From the IMG/VR virus record IMGVR_UViG_3300010413_000002, positions 64,001-122,666 of that record: a stretch of 58,666 nucleotides of DNA; one strand, written 5' to 3'. Under the pieces are notes generated by a model. It did no database searches. It saw only the letters and a list, made by a program, of their open reading frames with translations, and was not told the origin of the DNA. Position numbers and translations under genes: made by a program. Source of the DNA: a virus. Within the stretch, counting starts at the first letter, position 1. Each line of letters starts with the position of its first letter. Of this stretch, positions 39,207 to 48,219 are shown piece by piece.

Positions 39207-39581
39207 ATGTGGAACACTTCAATGTGGGATGATAATTCTTTTTTAAGCGGATCTAATGTAATAATAGATTCTAGTTCTAATATTGTCGTAATTAATGGTT
39301 TAAACAATTATGTTACTAGCGAAAGTATAGAAGATGATGCCTATATAGATATACAATCAGCTACTTCTGGGTTTGGTTTTGTATTGGCAGGAAATAATGA
39401 GGAATATTGTAATTTCGTATTTGCTACAACAGGAGCAGTGTTGTTTTTATTGAGTTCAACTAATGCAACTAATGCAGATACAGATGGTAAACTTTGTATT
39501 TTTGATAATGGTACAAATGTAAGAATTAAAAACAGACTAGGAAGTGCTAAAGTTTTAAAAGTCAATATTTACTATTCGTAG
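39207..39581 (+). CDS. Small structural protein sharing its N-terminus with the large fibre
   Basis: A 124-residue protein beginning MWNTSMWDDN, nearly the same as the start of the 1442-residue fibre (MWDTSMWDED). The rest is beta-rich (DIQSATSGFGFVLAGNNEEY, then a final AKVLKVNIYYS). The shared start suggests a common attachment site on the virion or a past gene duplication. No enzymatic motif is seen. Confidence 0.45.
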   Translation: MWNTSMWDDNSFLSGSNVIIDSSSNIVVINGLNNYVTSESIEDDAYIDIQSATSGFGFVLAGNNEEYCNFVFATTGAVLFLLSSTNATNADTDGKLCIFDNGTNVRIKNRLGSAKVLKVNIYYS

Positions 39582-39599
39582 TAATTAAAGGATATTAGA

Positions 39600-42500
39600 A
39601 TGTGGGATACTTCAATGTGGGATGAAGATAATGTAATTTCATCTCCTTTTCCAGAAGAAGGAGAAATAGGAAATGTTTATATAGAAACCACAGATAAACA
39701 ATTATATTTATGGGATAATGATACAGATGCTTATGTAAAAGTAGGCGATAGTACTTTTGAACCAAGAATAACAAATTTAGAAAATACAAATGTCAAACAA
39801 ACCATTTGGGAAGAAATCACGTCAAAAGGAATTGATAACACCGTCAATAACTTCAACGGAAAAACGTCTGTTGACACAACGATATGGGATAGCTCGCCTT
39901 ACAATTCTGAAGCTAAAAAAGTCGATTCGGGAGGAAATTACACGGGAGAAGACATTTTTACAGCGAGTGGCACGCATATCAAATCTATAATTGATTCTAA
40001 CGGAGATTATTTATTATCAGGAATACCAAATCCAACTCTTTATCCAAGATACGCAATAATTTATAACAGAAAAGGCACAGCAAAAGAATTTGGAGAGGAA
40101 GGAATTCCATCAAGTCAAATTTTAGAGGTTATAGAAACTCCAGCAATGGTTAGGGACGTAGAGAATTCCGAAATAAAACCAAAAAATGATGGCGACAATC
40201 TCAATATGGAAACAGGCGGCTTTAAAGATAGTAATGTTTCTATTGTTGTGCCTTTAGGAAGTGCAGACGATCCAGTTTTACAAACTCTCAAAAAGAATTT
40301 ATTAGGTGCAATAAATGAAGCTAATTTACGAATTTTATCTTCTTTAGGAAGTGGTAAATGGAGCGGATTAGTAATTTCAAAAAGTGGTACGAATAAATTT
40401 AATGTTGGAGCTGGTGTTTATGTTATTGTAGATAATTATACAGACCAAGATAATCCAACTTTTACATTTTATTTATTTGCAGGACAAAATGACATAACAC
40501 CTACATATTTACCTTTTGCAAACGCAACTTTTGTTGGAATGAGTGCAAGTGGAATTTATCAATCTCCATATTTAATTACTCCAGATCAGAAAAAAACCAT
40601 TATCCCAATTGGAACTTTAATACATACAGACCAAACAACTGTTCAATATACTTCAAGTACAGGAATAGTATTACCAAGTATTGGTCTTGAGTTTATTGAC
40701 TTTTTAAATGTTTTAGGACCAAGGTTTAATGAAAAAGGAAATGATTTTTCTGCAAATGGATCAAATGTAAATATTTCTAAATCAGAAGGTATAATGATTG
40801 GAACAGGTGTTAATTATGACAATTCGTTCAAAAATCCTCACACAAAAACTTTACCTTTTAAATCCGTTGTTTCATTTTTAAGAGTTAAGCGAGGAGTTAG
40901 CATTGCTGGAACTGTTCCGTCAACAGATATAGATACTGCACAATATGACCCTAACGGAGACGGCACTTTGGTTGATATTCCTAATGGGGAATTTGTAGCT
41001 CATAGAATAATGATAGTGCCTGAGTTTGGCACTGATGGATTAACTCTTATTCAATATGGACAAAAGAGTTATGATACTATGAAAAATGCTCTTGACTCCT
41101 TCCAAAAAGAAGAATTTGAAAAGATTGTTGAGGCAGAAAATATACATATACGTTGTGCTATAATTGTTAAACATGGAGCAACGGATTTATCGGACAGAAC
41201 ACAAGCTAATTTTGTGAATTTTGGTAGATTAGGAGAAGTCAATTTTACTCGCAACCCAAGATACGCGGAAACTTCATCAGCCGTACCAGTAATAAGCGGT
41301 ATGTCAGACCAAAGACAAGTGATTTCTTTTGTTAATAGTGGCGGTGTATTGTATGCTGATATTGGTAAATCCTGTAATTTAAAGAGAAATGACATATCGT
41401 TTATTGCTTCTGATAAATCTATTAATACTTCTGGTGGAGATTTTACAGAATGCAATCCTCAAATTGGCGATAAAATTATTGTTTATGATAGTGTAAATAA
41501 CAATGGGGCTTTTACTATTGCCTCAGTAACCTCAACAAAAATTATTGTAAATGAAACAATAATTGATGAGTCTGCAGGTTCTTATATTTTTATCGAATTT
41601 GGCGGAAATGGTGATATAACTTTCAACTTTAATGACTGGAAATATATATTAGATTGCACAACTGGTTCGGGTGTTGGTGGTCGTGCAAGAATAGCTTTAA
41701 CCGCTGGAACAGATACAGTTCCACAAGAAAATTGGCTTTTTACGATTCCAAGTGGCGAAGATGCAATTTTACAACAATCATTAACTGAACCAGATCCTGA
41801 AGATTATCCAAACGGATTAGGTATGGTTTGCTCTGTTTTTGTTCCCAGTGTTACTGAAACTGTTTCAATTGGGGCTTATAATTCTCGTAGATGGACTGAT
41901 ACAAAAAATGTTGATGGCAGAGGTGTTATTGCGACTATTTTGTCAAAATTACGCGATAGAACTGATTATAAATCGGGATTGGGAGCGACTATTACTATTG
42001 ATACAGCTCCGACTCCTGATAGTGTTGATTTTACGGTTGCGTCAGGTGTTGTAAGAGAGATATACAAACAACGTATTAATGCCTTACAATTATCTATAGA
42101 TAGTGCTTTAATTGTAAACGATCCAACTACCGCCTATAGAAAAATAACAGATTTAAATGTAATCACGGTCGATTCAACTGGAGCAAGTTTAAATAATAAA
42201 TATTTCCAATTAATAATAGCTGTCTCCTTAAATACTGATGGTTATCCCGATAGATTATTAATAAATTTACCAAATGGATCTTATATAAATGCTCAAGATG
42301 CCTTTGATGATATTAATAATTATTCTGTAACTACTTTTCCTGCTGGATTTAAATCTGTTTATTTATTATTTGCTGGTGTTTTCAAGATTACTGGAGGAAA
42401 TGTTTGGACAAACGAAGCTTTATCTTTTGGAATTAACAATATTGATTTAAGAGGTCAACCTTTAGGTGTTAAATCTAGCGGTTCTGGAACTTCTGCAGTA

Positions 42501-43928
42501 ACTGAATTTTCAGATACTAGTTTCGGTGTTTATGATGAGGGTGATAATACTAAATTATTAAGACTTCAATGTTCAGGAATATCTACTGGAACAACAAGGT
42601 TATGGACTGTTCCTAATAGAAATTTGGATTTAGGAAATCCTATTTTTGATAGTTTAGACGTTGACGATATTAATATTAACGGAACTATTATAGAAAGTTC
42701 TTCACAATTAAATTTAAGAGGCGCTACAACTTCTGGTGTCTTGGTAAATAATATTGGAGATGGAGCTAAATTTAATATTATTGCAGATCAAGGCACAGAA
42801 AATTTAAAAGAATTTATATATAAAGAACATTCAAGTGCTGGTATTATTGCTGGAGGCGGAATTTATGAAACAGTTTATTTAGATAATGGTATTGGGTTGT
42901 CTGATGATACACACTTAGTTCTTTATCAAGTTTCTGATGTTACTTTAAATAATGTGAAAGCTTTTTATAGCATTGTTTTGTTAGATGAAGCTGGAGATGG
43001 TTTGCAAACAAGATTTATAATAGACCACGACGGAGCGTTAAATTTGCCAACAAGTGGCTCTCAATACGAAATTGGTGGAACTTCGGTTTTAAATGCAACG
43101 ACTTTGGGTGTTAATATTGTGAATTCAAGCTTGACAAGTTTAGGCACGATTGCAAGTTTAGTTGCTACAACAGCCGATATAAACGGAGGTACGATTGATG
43201 GCGTAACTATTGGCACAAATTCGGCTTGTACAGATTTAATAGTTGACAATTTACAACTTGATGGAAACACTATAAGTTCTACGAATACAAACGGGGATAT
43301 AACAATTACTCCCAATGGAACAGGAAATATATTAAGTCCTAATAATATTCTAGTAGGTGATACAGGTGGATTGTATTTTTCAATTAGTGGAAACATTGTT
43401 CAATTCCATCGAGATGCTAATCCATCATATATAGACCAATTTGGAACGGGTAGTATAAGATTTAGATTTGGAGCTAGTGCAACTACACGAGTTCGTTTTG
43501 AAAATAATGGTAATATCTATTTTCCTGAGGTTTACAATAACACAACAGCTTCGTCAGCAAATAGATATATTGACTCAGCAGGTTTAGAGTATCGTTCAAC
43601 TTGTGGAGAGTATTGGAAAAAAAACTTAAGAGATATAGAAATTGATACTTCTAAAATATATGATGTTTCAATTAAAACTTTTGAAGAAAAAACTACTAAC
43701 AAAACTTATTCGAGCATAGTAGCAGATGAGAATACTTATAACGCTATTCCTGAAATAGTTATCAAATCAGACGCTTTAGCAATTGATGAAAATGGAGAAA
43801 AGTTGTTAGATGAAAATGGAGAAAGTATTATAGAAAAAGACATATACGATTCTCTTAATTGGAATTTAATTATAACAGCAATGCTTTGTGAAATGAAAAA
43901 ATTAAAACAAAGAATTGATATTTTGTAA
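39600..43928 (+). CDS. Large tail fibre with C-terminal chaperone-like domain
   Basis: A 1442-residue protein, the largest in the window. It starts MWDTSMWDED, followed by a long S/T/G/D-rich beta region. Residues about 1100-1290 contain phage-fibre beta repeats (LNLRGATTSGVLVNN, GDITITPNGTGNILSP). The last 110 residues resemble the S74 intramolecular chaperone (TYSSIVADENTYNAIPEIV, then a C-terminal coiled coil AMLCEMKKLKQRIDIL). The usual Ser-Asp cleavage dyad of S74 is not evident; the corresponding place reads GEYWKKNL. It probably recognises the host surface. Confidence 0.7.
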   Translation: MWDTSMWDEDNVISSPFPEEGEIGNVYIETTDKQLYLWDNDTDAYVKVGDSTFEPRITNLENTNVKQTIWEEITSKGIDNTVNNFNGKTSVDTTIWDSSPYNSEAKKVDSGGNYTGEDIFTASGTHIKSIIDSNGDYLLSGIPNPTLYPRYAIIYNRKGTAKEFGEEGIPSSQILEVIETPAMVRDVENSEIKPKNDGDNLNMETGGFKDSNVSIVVPLGSADDPVLQTLKKNLLGAINEANLRILSSLGSGKWSGLVISKSGTNKFNVGAGVYVIVDNYTDQDNPTFTFYLFAGQNDITPTYLPFANATFVGMSASGIYQSPYLITPDQKKTIIPIGTLIHTDQTTVQYTSSTGIVLPSIGLEFIDFLNVLGPRFNEKGNDFSANGSNVNISKSEGIMIGTGVNYDNSFKNPHTKTLPFKSVVSFLRVKRGVSIAGTVPSTDIDTAQYDPNGDGTLVDIPNGEFVAHRIMIVPEFGTDGLTLIQYGQKSYDTMKNALDSFQKEEFEKIVEAENIHIRCAIIVKHGATDLSDRTQANFVNFGRLGEVNFTRNPRYAETSSAVPVISGMSDQRQVISFVNSGGVLYADIGKSCNLKRNDISFIASDKSINTSGGDFTECNPQIGDKIIVYDSVNNNGAFTIASVTSTKIIVNETIIDESAGSYIFIEFGGNGDITFNFNDWKYILDCTTGSGVGGRARIALTAGTDTVPQENWLFTIPSGEDAILQQSLTEPDPEDYPNGLGMVCSVFVPSVTETVSIGAYNSRRWTDTKNVDGRGVIATILSKLRDRTDYKSGLGATITIDTAPTPDSVDFTVASGVVREIYKQRINALQLSIDSALIVNDPTTAYRKITDLNVITVDSTGASLNNKYFQLIIAVSLNTDGYPDRLLINLPNGSYINAQDAFDDINNYSVTTFPAGFKSVYLLFAGVFKITGGNVWTNEALSFGINNIDLRGQPLGVKSSGSGTSAVTEFSDTSFGVYDEGDNTKLLRLQCSGISTGTTRLWTVPNRNLDLGNPIFDSLDVDDININGTIIESSSQLNLRGATTSGVLVNNIGDGAKFNIIADQGTENLKEFIYKEHSSAGIIAGGGIYETVYLDNGIGLSDDTHLVLYQVSDVTLNNVKAFYSIVLLDEAGDGLQTRFIIDHDGALNLPTSGSQYEIGGTSVLNATTLGVNIVNSSLTSLGTIASLVATTADINGGTIDGVTIGTNSACTDLIVDNLQLDGNTISSTNTNGDITITPNGTGNILSPNNILVGDTGGLYFSISGNIVQFHRDANPSYIDQFGTGSIRFRFGASATTRVRFENNGNIYFPEVYNNTTASSANRYIDSAGLEYRSTCGEYWKKNLRDIEIDTSKIYDVSIKTFEEKTTNKTYSSIVADENTYNAIPEIVIKSDALAIDENGEKLLDENGESIIEKDIYDSLNWNLIITAMLCEMKKLKQRIDIL

Positions 43929-43955
43929 TCTATGGTTTAACAAAAAGGAAAAATT

Positions 43956-44153
43956 ATGAAAAAATATATAGTAAATGAAGATTTAATAAATAATTATAAA
44001 ATAATTGTAAATAAGCTTTGTGGTAATAAACAAAATATTTTTACTGCAAATGAATTATTTATACTTTCTAAGTTATTAGATACAATAGAGTTTTTTGAAG
44101 AACAAAAAGATAACAATAAAAAAAATAAACAAAATGAAAATACAATTTCCTAA
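43956..44153 (+). CDS. Hypothetical small protein after the fibre
   Basis: A 65-residue helical protein (KYIVNEDLINNYKIIVNKL, then Lys/Asn-rich). It has a plausible AAAGGAAAA ribosome-binding site before the ATG at 43956 and overlaps the next gene by 20 nt. No family is recognised. It may be a fibre-related small protein or the first gene of the lysis block. Confidence 0.5.
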   Translation: MKKYIVNEDLINNYKIIVNKLCGNKQNIFTANELFILSKLLDTIEFFEEQKDNNKKNKQNENTIS

Positions 44154-44682
44154 AACCATAAGTGGTTGGACTATATTAGTTGCTGTTTTATCATATATTT
44201 TTGATAAAATAGTTAAAATGTTAATATTTCTTTTTAAAAACAGAGGATCTTCAAAAGAAACCGAGGAAGAGTTTATAAGAATAAAAGAAGATAATGAAAA
44301 AAGACACAAAGAAATAAAAGAATCTATTCTAAGTATAACCGAAAAACAAGATTCAATGAAAGATGATTTTAGAATTATCATGAGAGAAGAAATGAAAAAT
44401 TTAGTTTCTAAAGAAATGTTTGAAGAAAGAATTAAAAATTTAAAACAAGAAATAAATAATGATATTAAATTGAAATTTATAAAAATACAATCGGTTTGTG
44501 ATAAAGCAATTGAAAATGCTAAAAATCAAGAAATAGAAGCAAGAGGAATGAAACATCAATTAAGAGAGGTTTTTAAACCAATGATTGCAGAATATCATAA
44601 AATGAATGAGGATAAAACAAAAAAATCTATTAAAAATAAAGTTAAAAAAATATTGGAAAACAAAAATGAAGAAATGGATTAA
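44134..44682 (+). CDS. Membrane-anchored coiled-coil protein, holin-region
   Basis: A 182-residue protein from the ATG at 44134; a TTG at 44095 would add 13 Lys/Asn residues. Residues about 8-32 (ISGWTILVAVLSYIFDKIVKMLIFLF) form one membrane segment. The rest is a long coiled coil (KETEEEFIRIKEDNEKRH onward). The position just before the spanins suggests a holin or membrane-associated lysis or tail role. A single N-terminal segment does not decide between them. Confidence 0.45.
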   Translation: MKIQFPKTISGWTILVAVLSYIFDKIVKMLIFLFKNRGSSKETEEEFIRIKEDNEKRHKEIKESILSITEKQDSMKDDFRIIMREEMKNLVSKEMFEERIKNLKQEINNDIKLKFIKIQSVCDKAIENAKNQEIEARGMKHQLREVFKPMIAEYHKMNEDKTKKSIKNKVKKILENKNEEMD

Positions 44683-44893
44683 AAGAATATGGGGAAGTAA
44701 GAAATCATTAACTTGGTTTGTTAATGAAGGAATGAATATTTCTTGGTTTATTAGATTGTATCTAAAACAAGAGCCATTAGGATTAGATGAATTAATAGTA
44801 TTTTCTATAATAAATTTGGTAAGTTTAATATGTCTTGGTTTGATAGAGTTTTCAAAAATTAAAATAGAATATAAAAAAGGACGAGATGTTTAA
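44666..44893 (+). CDS. Small membrane protein, possible holin
   Basis: About 75 residues from the ATG at 44666, which overlaps the previous stop; a longer frame from 44606 is out of context. A basic amphipathic N-terminus (MKKWIKRIWGSKK) is followed by one strong hydrophobic segment (LIVFSIINLVSLICLGLIEF). It stands directly before the i-spanin gene and overlaps it, the usual place for a holin. It is small and has one segment, so the call is tentative. Confidence 0.45.
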   Translation: MKKWIKRIWGSKKSLTWFVNEGMNISWFIRLYLKQEPLGLDELIVFSIINLVSLICLGLIEFSKIKIEYKKGRDV

Positions 44894-45113
44894 AAAAATA
44901 AAAAATTTAAAAAATTATGCCGTTATTGCAGTAATACTTGCAATTGTTTGTAAAATTTTTAAAATGGGACAAGCAAAACAAGAATTAAAACAAATAAAAG
45001 CTTATGACAAAAGAAAAAAACAAGCGAAAAAAAATTATGAAAAAACTATTAATAGCGATGGTTCTGCTAGTCGTAAGTGGTTGCATAACAAAAAATGTAA
45101 TAAAAACAGTTGA
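44886..45113 (+). CDS. Rz: i-spanin (Rz-like)
   Basis: A 75-residue protein with an N-terminal membrane anchor (residues about 11-23, AVIAVILAIVCKI) and a short Lys-rich periplasmic helix. The o-spanin gene begins inside it in another frame, the classic Rz/Rz1 arrangement. The i-spanin is anchored in the inner membrane and pulls the outer membrane during the last lysis step. It is short for the family, but the context is strong. Confidence 0.65.
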   Translation: MFKKIKNLKNYAVIAVILAIVCKIFKMGQAKQELKQIKAYDKRKKQAKKNYEKTINSDGSASRKWLHNKKCNKNS

Positions 45114-45231
45114 ATGTGGTTGGTATGAACCAATTTATCCCCATTTAACACATAAAGAAATTGATATTTTAAATATTAATGCAATTAATACTATAAAACA
45201 TAATGATAAAGAATATGAAAAATGTCCATAA
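45037..45231 (+). CDS. Rz1: o-spanin lipoprotein (Rz1-like)
   Basis: About 64 residues from the ATG at 45037. It has a lipoprotein signal KKLLIAMVLLVVSGC with lipobox VSGC, so the mature protein starts at Cys and would be lipidated in the outer membrane. It overlaps the i-spanin gene in another reading frame and extends past it. The mature part is short and contains two further Cys. It supports a Gram-negative host. Confidence 0.7.
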   Translation: MKKLLIAMVLLVVSGCITKNVIKTVECGWYEPIYPHLTHKEIDILNINAINTIKHNDKEYEKCP

Positions 45232-45235
45232 TTTC

Positions 45236-45265
45236 TTGACTTTTATTTTTTATTTATTATATAAT
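45236..45265 (+). promoter_or_regulatory. Sigma70-like promoter of the YqeY/Thg1 operon
   Basis: TTGACT (45236-45241), an 18-nt spacer and TATAAT (45260-45265) lie 26 nt before the ATG at 45291. It would transcribe the 85-residue protein, YqeY, tRNA-Cys, the Thg1-like gene, tRNA-Phe and the following genes. Confidence 0.6.
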
Positions 45266-45290
45266 ACTTTTATTAAAAAAATTAAAACAA

Positions 45291-45548
45291 ATGAAATATA
45301 AAAAAGTTTCAGAAAAAAAATTTAAAGAATTTATAAAAAATAATTCTTTAACTAAATTTGTAGAAAAAAATAGAGTTGACAAATTAAGCTTAATTTTTTT
45401 TAAAGATTCTTCTGAGGAAATTATAGCCAAATACTATAAAGATCCAGAAAAAAAAGAAACTTTTGGATTTTCAATAAAAAAGGATTATAATGAAAATATT
45501 AAACCAACTAAAAGTATTGGCAACAAAATATCTAAAAGAAAAAAATAA
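45291..45548 (+). CDS. Hypothetical protein before yqeY
   Basis: An 85-residue basic protein (KKVSEKKFKEFIKNN, then FFKDSSEEIIAKYYKDP). It is not assigned to a family. It is the first gene after the promoter at 45236 and overlaps the yqeY start by 59 nt in another frame, so translation is probably coupled. Its place suggests a link to tRNA metabolism, but nothing in the sequence shows it. Confidence 0.5.
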   Translation: MKYKKVSEKKFKEFIKNNSLTKFVEKNRVDKLSLIFFKDSSEEIIAKYYKDPEKKETFGFSIKKDYNENIKPTKSIGNKISKRKK

Positions 45549-45915
45549 AGAATATCTAATAGCAACAAGAAATATAATAAACGCACTTCAAAATAAACAA
45601 AAAGACAAAAAAAACAACCTAACTGAACAAGAAGAAATTCAAGTTTTGAAAAATCTAAGAAAAAAATCATTAGAATCAATAGAAGCCTACAAAAAAGGAA
45701 ATCGTCAAGATTTAGTTAAACTAGAAAAGATTGATTTAAAAATCATAGAACAATTTTTACCAAAAGAATTATCCGAAGAAAAAACTAAAGAGATTATTGA
45801 AAAAGTAATTCAAAAATTAAATACTAAAGATATAGGTTTAATTATGAAAGAGTTAAAACAGTATAAAAATATTAATATGGGTCTTGCTTCTAAAATAATT
45901 AGAACCTTAATATAA
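45490..45915 (+). CDS. yqeY: GatB/YqeY-domain protein
   Basis: A 141-residue protein, the size of bacterial YqeY. The pattern EYLIATRNIINALQNKQ, LTEQEEIQVLKNLRKKSLES, AYKKGNRQDLVKLEKIDLKI, EQFLPKELSEEKTKEIIEKV and a final MGLASKIIRTLI follows the YqeY family along its whole length. The domain is also the tRNA-binding tail of GatB in the Glu/Asp-tRNA amidotransferase. The free protein's role is not settled. Its stop codon is the first base pair region of the tRNA-Cys gene. A phage copy beside tRNA genes is unusual. Confidence 0.85.
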   Translation: MKILNQLKVLATKYLKEKNKEYLIATRNIINALQNKQKDKKNNLTEQEEIQVLKNLRKKSLESIEAYKKGNRQDLVKLEKIDLKIIEQFLPKELSEEKTKEIIEKVIQKLNTKDIGLIMKELKQYKNINMGLASKIIRTLI

Positions 45916-45985
45916 ACTAGGTGGCAGAAGGGTTATGCAACGGTCTGCAAAACTGTTTATGCGAGTTCAAATCTCGTCCTAGTTT
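45915..45985 (+). tRNA. tRNA-Cys (GCA)
   Basis: Acceptor AACTAGG/CCTAGTT, anticodon stem ACGGT/ACTGT with loop CTGCAAA (GCA), T-loop TTCAAAT. Discriminator base is T, as in tRNA-Cys. Its first base is the last base of the yqeY stop codon. No CCA is encoded. Confidence 0.9.
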
Positions 45986-45999
45986 CAAACCAAAATAAA

Positions 46000-46782
46000 A
46001 TGAATGGAAAAAATATTAAATATTATGAATTGATTCAAAATAATGAAGTTATAATTCCTAATTTACCTTTATATATTAGAATTGATGGAAGAAGTTTCCA
46101 TGTATTTACAAAAGGTTTCCAAAAGCCATTTGATTTAGATTTTATGAAAATAATGCAAAAAACTACTTCAGAATTAATTAAGGAAACAAAAGCTTGTATT
46201 GGTTATACTCAATCTGATGAAATAAGTTTAGCTTTTTATCCTAAAGACAATAATGAAATTTTTTTATTTGGAGGAAGAAAATTTAAATTAATCTCAGTCT
46301 TTTCTTCTCTTGCTACAAGTATTTTTATAAAAGAATGTTTAAAATCTAAAAATAAATTAATAAAAGAAAGAACTAAAAAAATTAATGTTTCTTTTGATTG
46401 TAGAATATATCAACTTCCAAATATACAAGAATTATTTAATGTATTTAAATGGAGAGAAGATGACGCAGTAAAAAATTCAATTAATATGCTTGCTCAAAGC
46501 CTATATAAACACAAAGAACTTCAAAACAAAAATCAAACAGAGCTTCAAGATATGATCTACGATAAAGGTTTAAATTGGAACAATTGCATTCCTGATTTTA
46601 AAAGAGGAACTTTTTTTGTTAAAGTCTTTAAAAAAAGAAAAGTTAAAAAAGAATATTTAAACAAATTTAAAATTAAAAATAAATTTTATTTTAGAGCAAA
46701 AATTGAAAAATTAAATTTAGAAGAAAATAACGGTATAACCATTGAAAAATTCAATGAATTTTATAAAAATCTTGATTATTAA
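46000..46782 (+). CDS. thg1: Thg1-like protein (tRNA 3'-5' polymerase family)
   Basis: A 260-residue protein. LYIRIDGRSFHVFTKGFQKP (Asp29 metal ligand), IGYTQSDEISLAFY (Asp73-Glu74) and GRKFKLISVFSSLATSIF are the conserved core of tRNA-His guanylyltransferase/Thg1-like proteins. These add nucleotides in the 3'-5' direction to tRNA 5' ends. Bacterial and phage members are mostly repair enzymes. The phage tRNA-His already encodes G-1, which favours repair of truncated tRNA 5' ends over G-1 addition. It sits between tRNA-Cys and tRNA-Phe. Confidence 0.88.
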   Translation: MNGKNIKYYELIQNNEVIIPNLPLYIRIDGRSFHVFTKGFQKPFDLDFMKIMQKTTSELIKETKACIGYTQSDEISLAFYPKDNNEIFLFGGRKFKLISVFSSLATSIFIKECLKSKNKLIKERTKKINVSFDCRIYQLPNIQELFNVFKWREDDAVKNSINMLAQSLYKHKELQNKNQTELQDMIYDKGLNWNNCIPDFKRGTFFVKVFKKRKVKKEYLNKFKIKNKFYFRAKIEKLNLEENNGITIEKFNEFYKNLDY

Positions 46783-46808
46783 TTTTTTTAAATTAATATA
46801 AAATTATT

Positions 46809-46884
<76 letters not shown>

Positions 46885-46899
46885 CATTATAGGAGAAAA

Positions 46900-47145
46900 A
46901 TGTTTAGAATTTTTTTTAGAAAAAGATTTGTTTGTGGGCATATAGCTTATTTTGGTGCAGACGAAAAAAGCGAAAGTTTTAAAATTTGGAATACAAGTTT
47001 TAATTTTGCAGAAGACGCAAAAAAATGGTTTAAATTTTATATGTATAAACCTGTTATTTTATATGATAGAAAAACAAAATGCTTAATAAAGACAAGAAAT
47101 CTTATCAGCATTTATTTTAATGAAATAAAGGAGGAAAATGACTAA
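46900..47145 (+). CDS. Hypothetical protein
   Basis: An 81-residue protein. The ATG at 46900 is chosen because AGGAG lies 6 nt upstream; the longer frame from 46852 runs through tRNA-Phe. It contains GHIAYFGADEKSESFKIWNT and FAEDAKKWFKFYMYKPVILY. The beta/alpha mix suggests a small folded domain of no known family. A strong AAGGAGG for the next gene is in its last codons. Confidence 0.55.
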   Translation: MFRIFFRKRFVCGHIAYFGADEKSESFKIWNTSFNFAEDAKKWFKFYMYKPVILYDRKTKCLIKTRNLISIYFNEIKEEND

Positions 47146-47863
47146 AAAAACAGAATTAGATCCATTGGAATATTTCCAAGATTTAAAAACTAAAAAAAGA
47201 AAATGGAATACTGAAAAATTAAAATTATTATTAAATAACACTGAAAAACTTCTAACAAAAGCTTATAAATTAAATCAAGAAGAAGTTTGTAGAAAGTTAT
47301 TGTTTAATTTAGATGTAATACAAAAAGAAAAAAAAGTTTTTGATTTAGGAATAGATACTTTTATATATTCTGAAGACATCTTAGAATATATAAATGATAT
47401 TTCTAATAAAGAAGTAAAAATAATAGAATTAAAGAAATTTCCTAGAGAGATTCCTGACAATATTTCTAATAAAATTTTAGAATTAAAAGAAAAAAAAATC
47501 TTTGATGACTTTCTTATAGTTTTTACAGATTATACTGGAGAAGTAGAAAAACAAGTAGAAAAAGAAAGAAGAAGAAAAGACCCAATAATATTTGGAATTT
47601 TTACTAAAGATAAAAACTTTTGCAATAGATGTTATTTCATAGCTGACTGGGAAGATGAATATTGCGATTTGACTTTAGAAAGAATGATTGGAGAAATGGC
47701 TGAAGAAGGTATTAACATAAAACACTCCGTCGAACAAAACATCGAACTAGACGACATTAGAAGCTATATCAATTCTTTAGATGAAAAGAATAAGGTTTTA
47801 ATGAATCGTATTAGTAGAAAACCATCGTTTTTTGAAAAGGTTAGATTATGGTTAAAAAAATAA
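47138..47863 (+). CDS. Hypothetical phage protein
   Basis: A 241-residue acidic protein with an N-terminal helical part (LKLLLNNTEKLLTKAYKLNQ) and a central alpha/beta region (FDDFLIVFTDYTGEVEKQVE, DPIIFGIFTKDKNFCNRCYF, ADWEDEYCDLTLERMIGEMA). The centre resembles small uncharacterised phage proteins with a D-W-x-D-x-Y-C-D-L-T-L motif. No catalytic motif is certain. The ribosome-binding site AAGGAGG is among the best in the window, implying strong translation. Confidence 0.55.
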   Translation: MTKKTELDPLEYFQDLKTKKRKWNTEKLKLLLNNTEKLLTKAYKLNQEEVCRKLLFNLDVIQKEKKVFDLGIDTFIYSEDILEYINDISNKEVKIIELKKFPREIPDNISNKILELKEKKIFDDFLIVFTDYTGEVEKQVEKERRRKDPIIFGIFTKDKNFCNRCYFIADWEDEYCDLTLERMIGEMAEEGINIKHSVEQNIELDDIRSYINSLDEKNKVLMNRISRKPSFFEKVRLWLKK

Positions 47864-48219
47864 GTAGAAGAATAGATTTAACTGAAGATAATCTTTTTTC
47901 TAAAGATAATTCTAGTTTGTCTGTTTATAAAACTATGTTAAAATCTAAAAAGATAATAAAAAAATATTCTAATTTTTTAAATAGAAAAATAAAACAAATT
48001 AATTCAGAAATAGATCTTTATTTAGAAGATAAATATTGTAGTATTTATTGGAAAATAAAAGAACAATCAGATAATTTTAATCTTAAAAATGAACTATTAT
48101 ACCGCTGTCATTTTTGTGGAAAAAAACTTCCACCTTTAACATATGGATTGTGTAAAAAATGCGATAGAGAATTTGGACTATCGCAAAATAATAAAATCTC
48201 TTTTGAAACTTTTTTTTAA
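47848..48219 (+). CDS. Zinc-ribbon protein
   Basis: A 123-residue protein. The N-terminal 85 residues are basic and helical. The C-terminus has CHFCGKKLPPLTYGLCKKC, a four-cysteine zinc ribbon. Its start overlaps the previous gene by 16 nt. It may bind RNA or DNA. It is the last gene of the plus-strand operon and converges on the GapR gene. Confidence 0.55.
   Translation: MVKKISRRIDLTEDNLFSKDNSSLSVYKTMLKSKKIIKKYSNFLNRKIKQINSEIDLYLEDKYCSIYWKIKEQSDNFNLKNELLYRCHFCGKKLPPLTYGLCKKCDREFGLSQNNKISFETFF

Noticed and set aside
15784-43396. Minus-strand ORFs within the structural genes (for example 25395-25607, 41069-41455, 43061-43396)
   Set aside because: They are antisense shadows of well-supported plus-strand structural genes and show no recognisable protein features.
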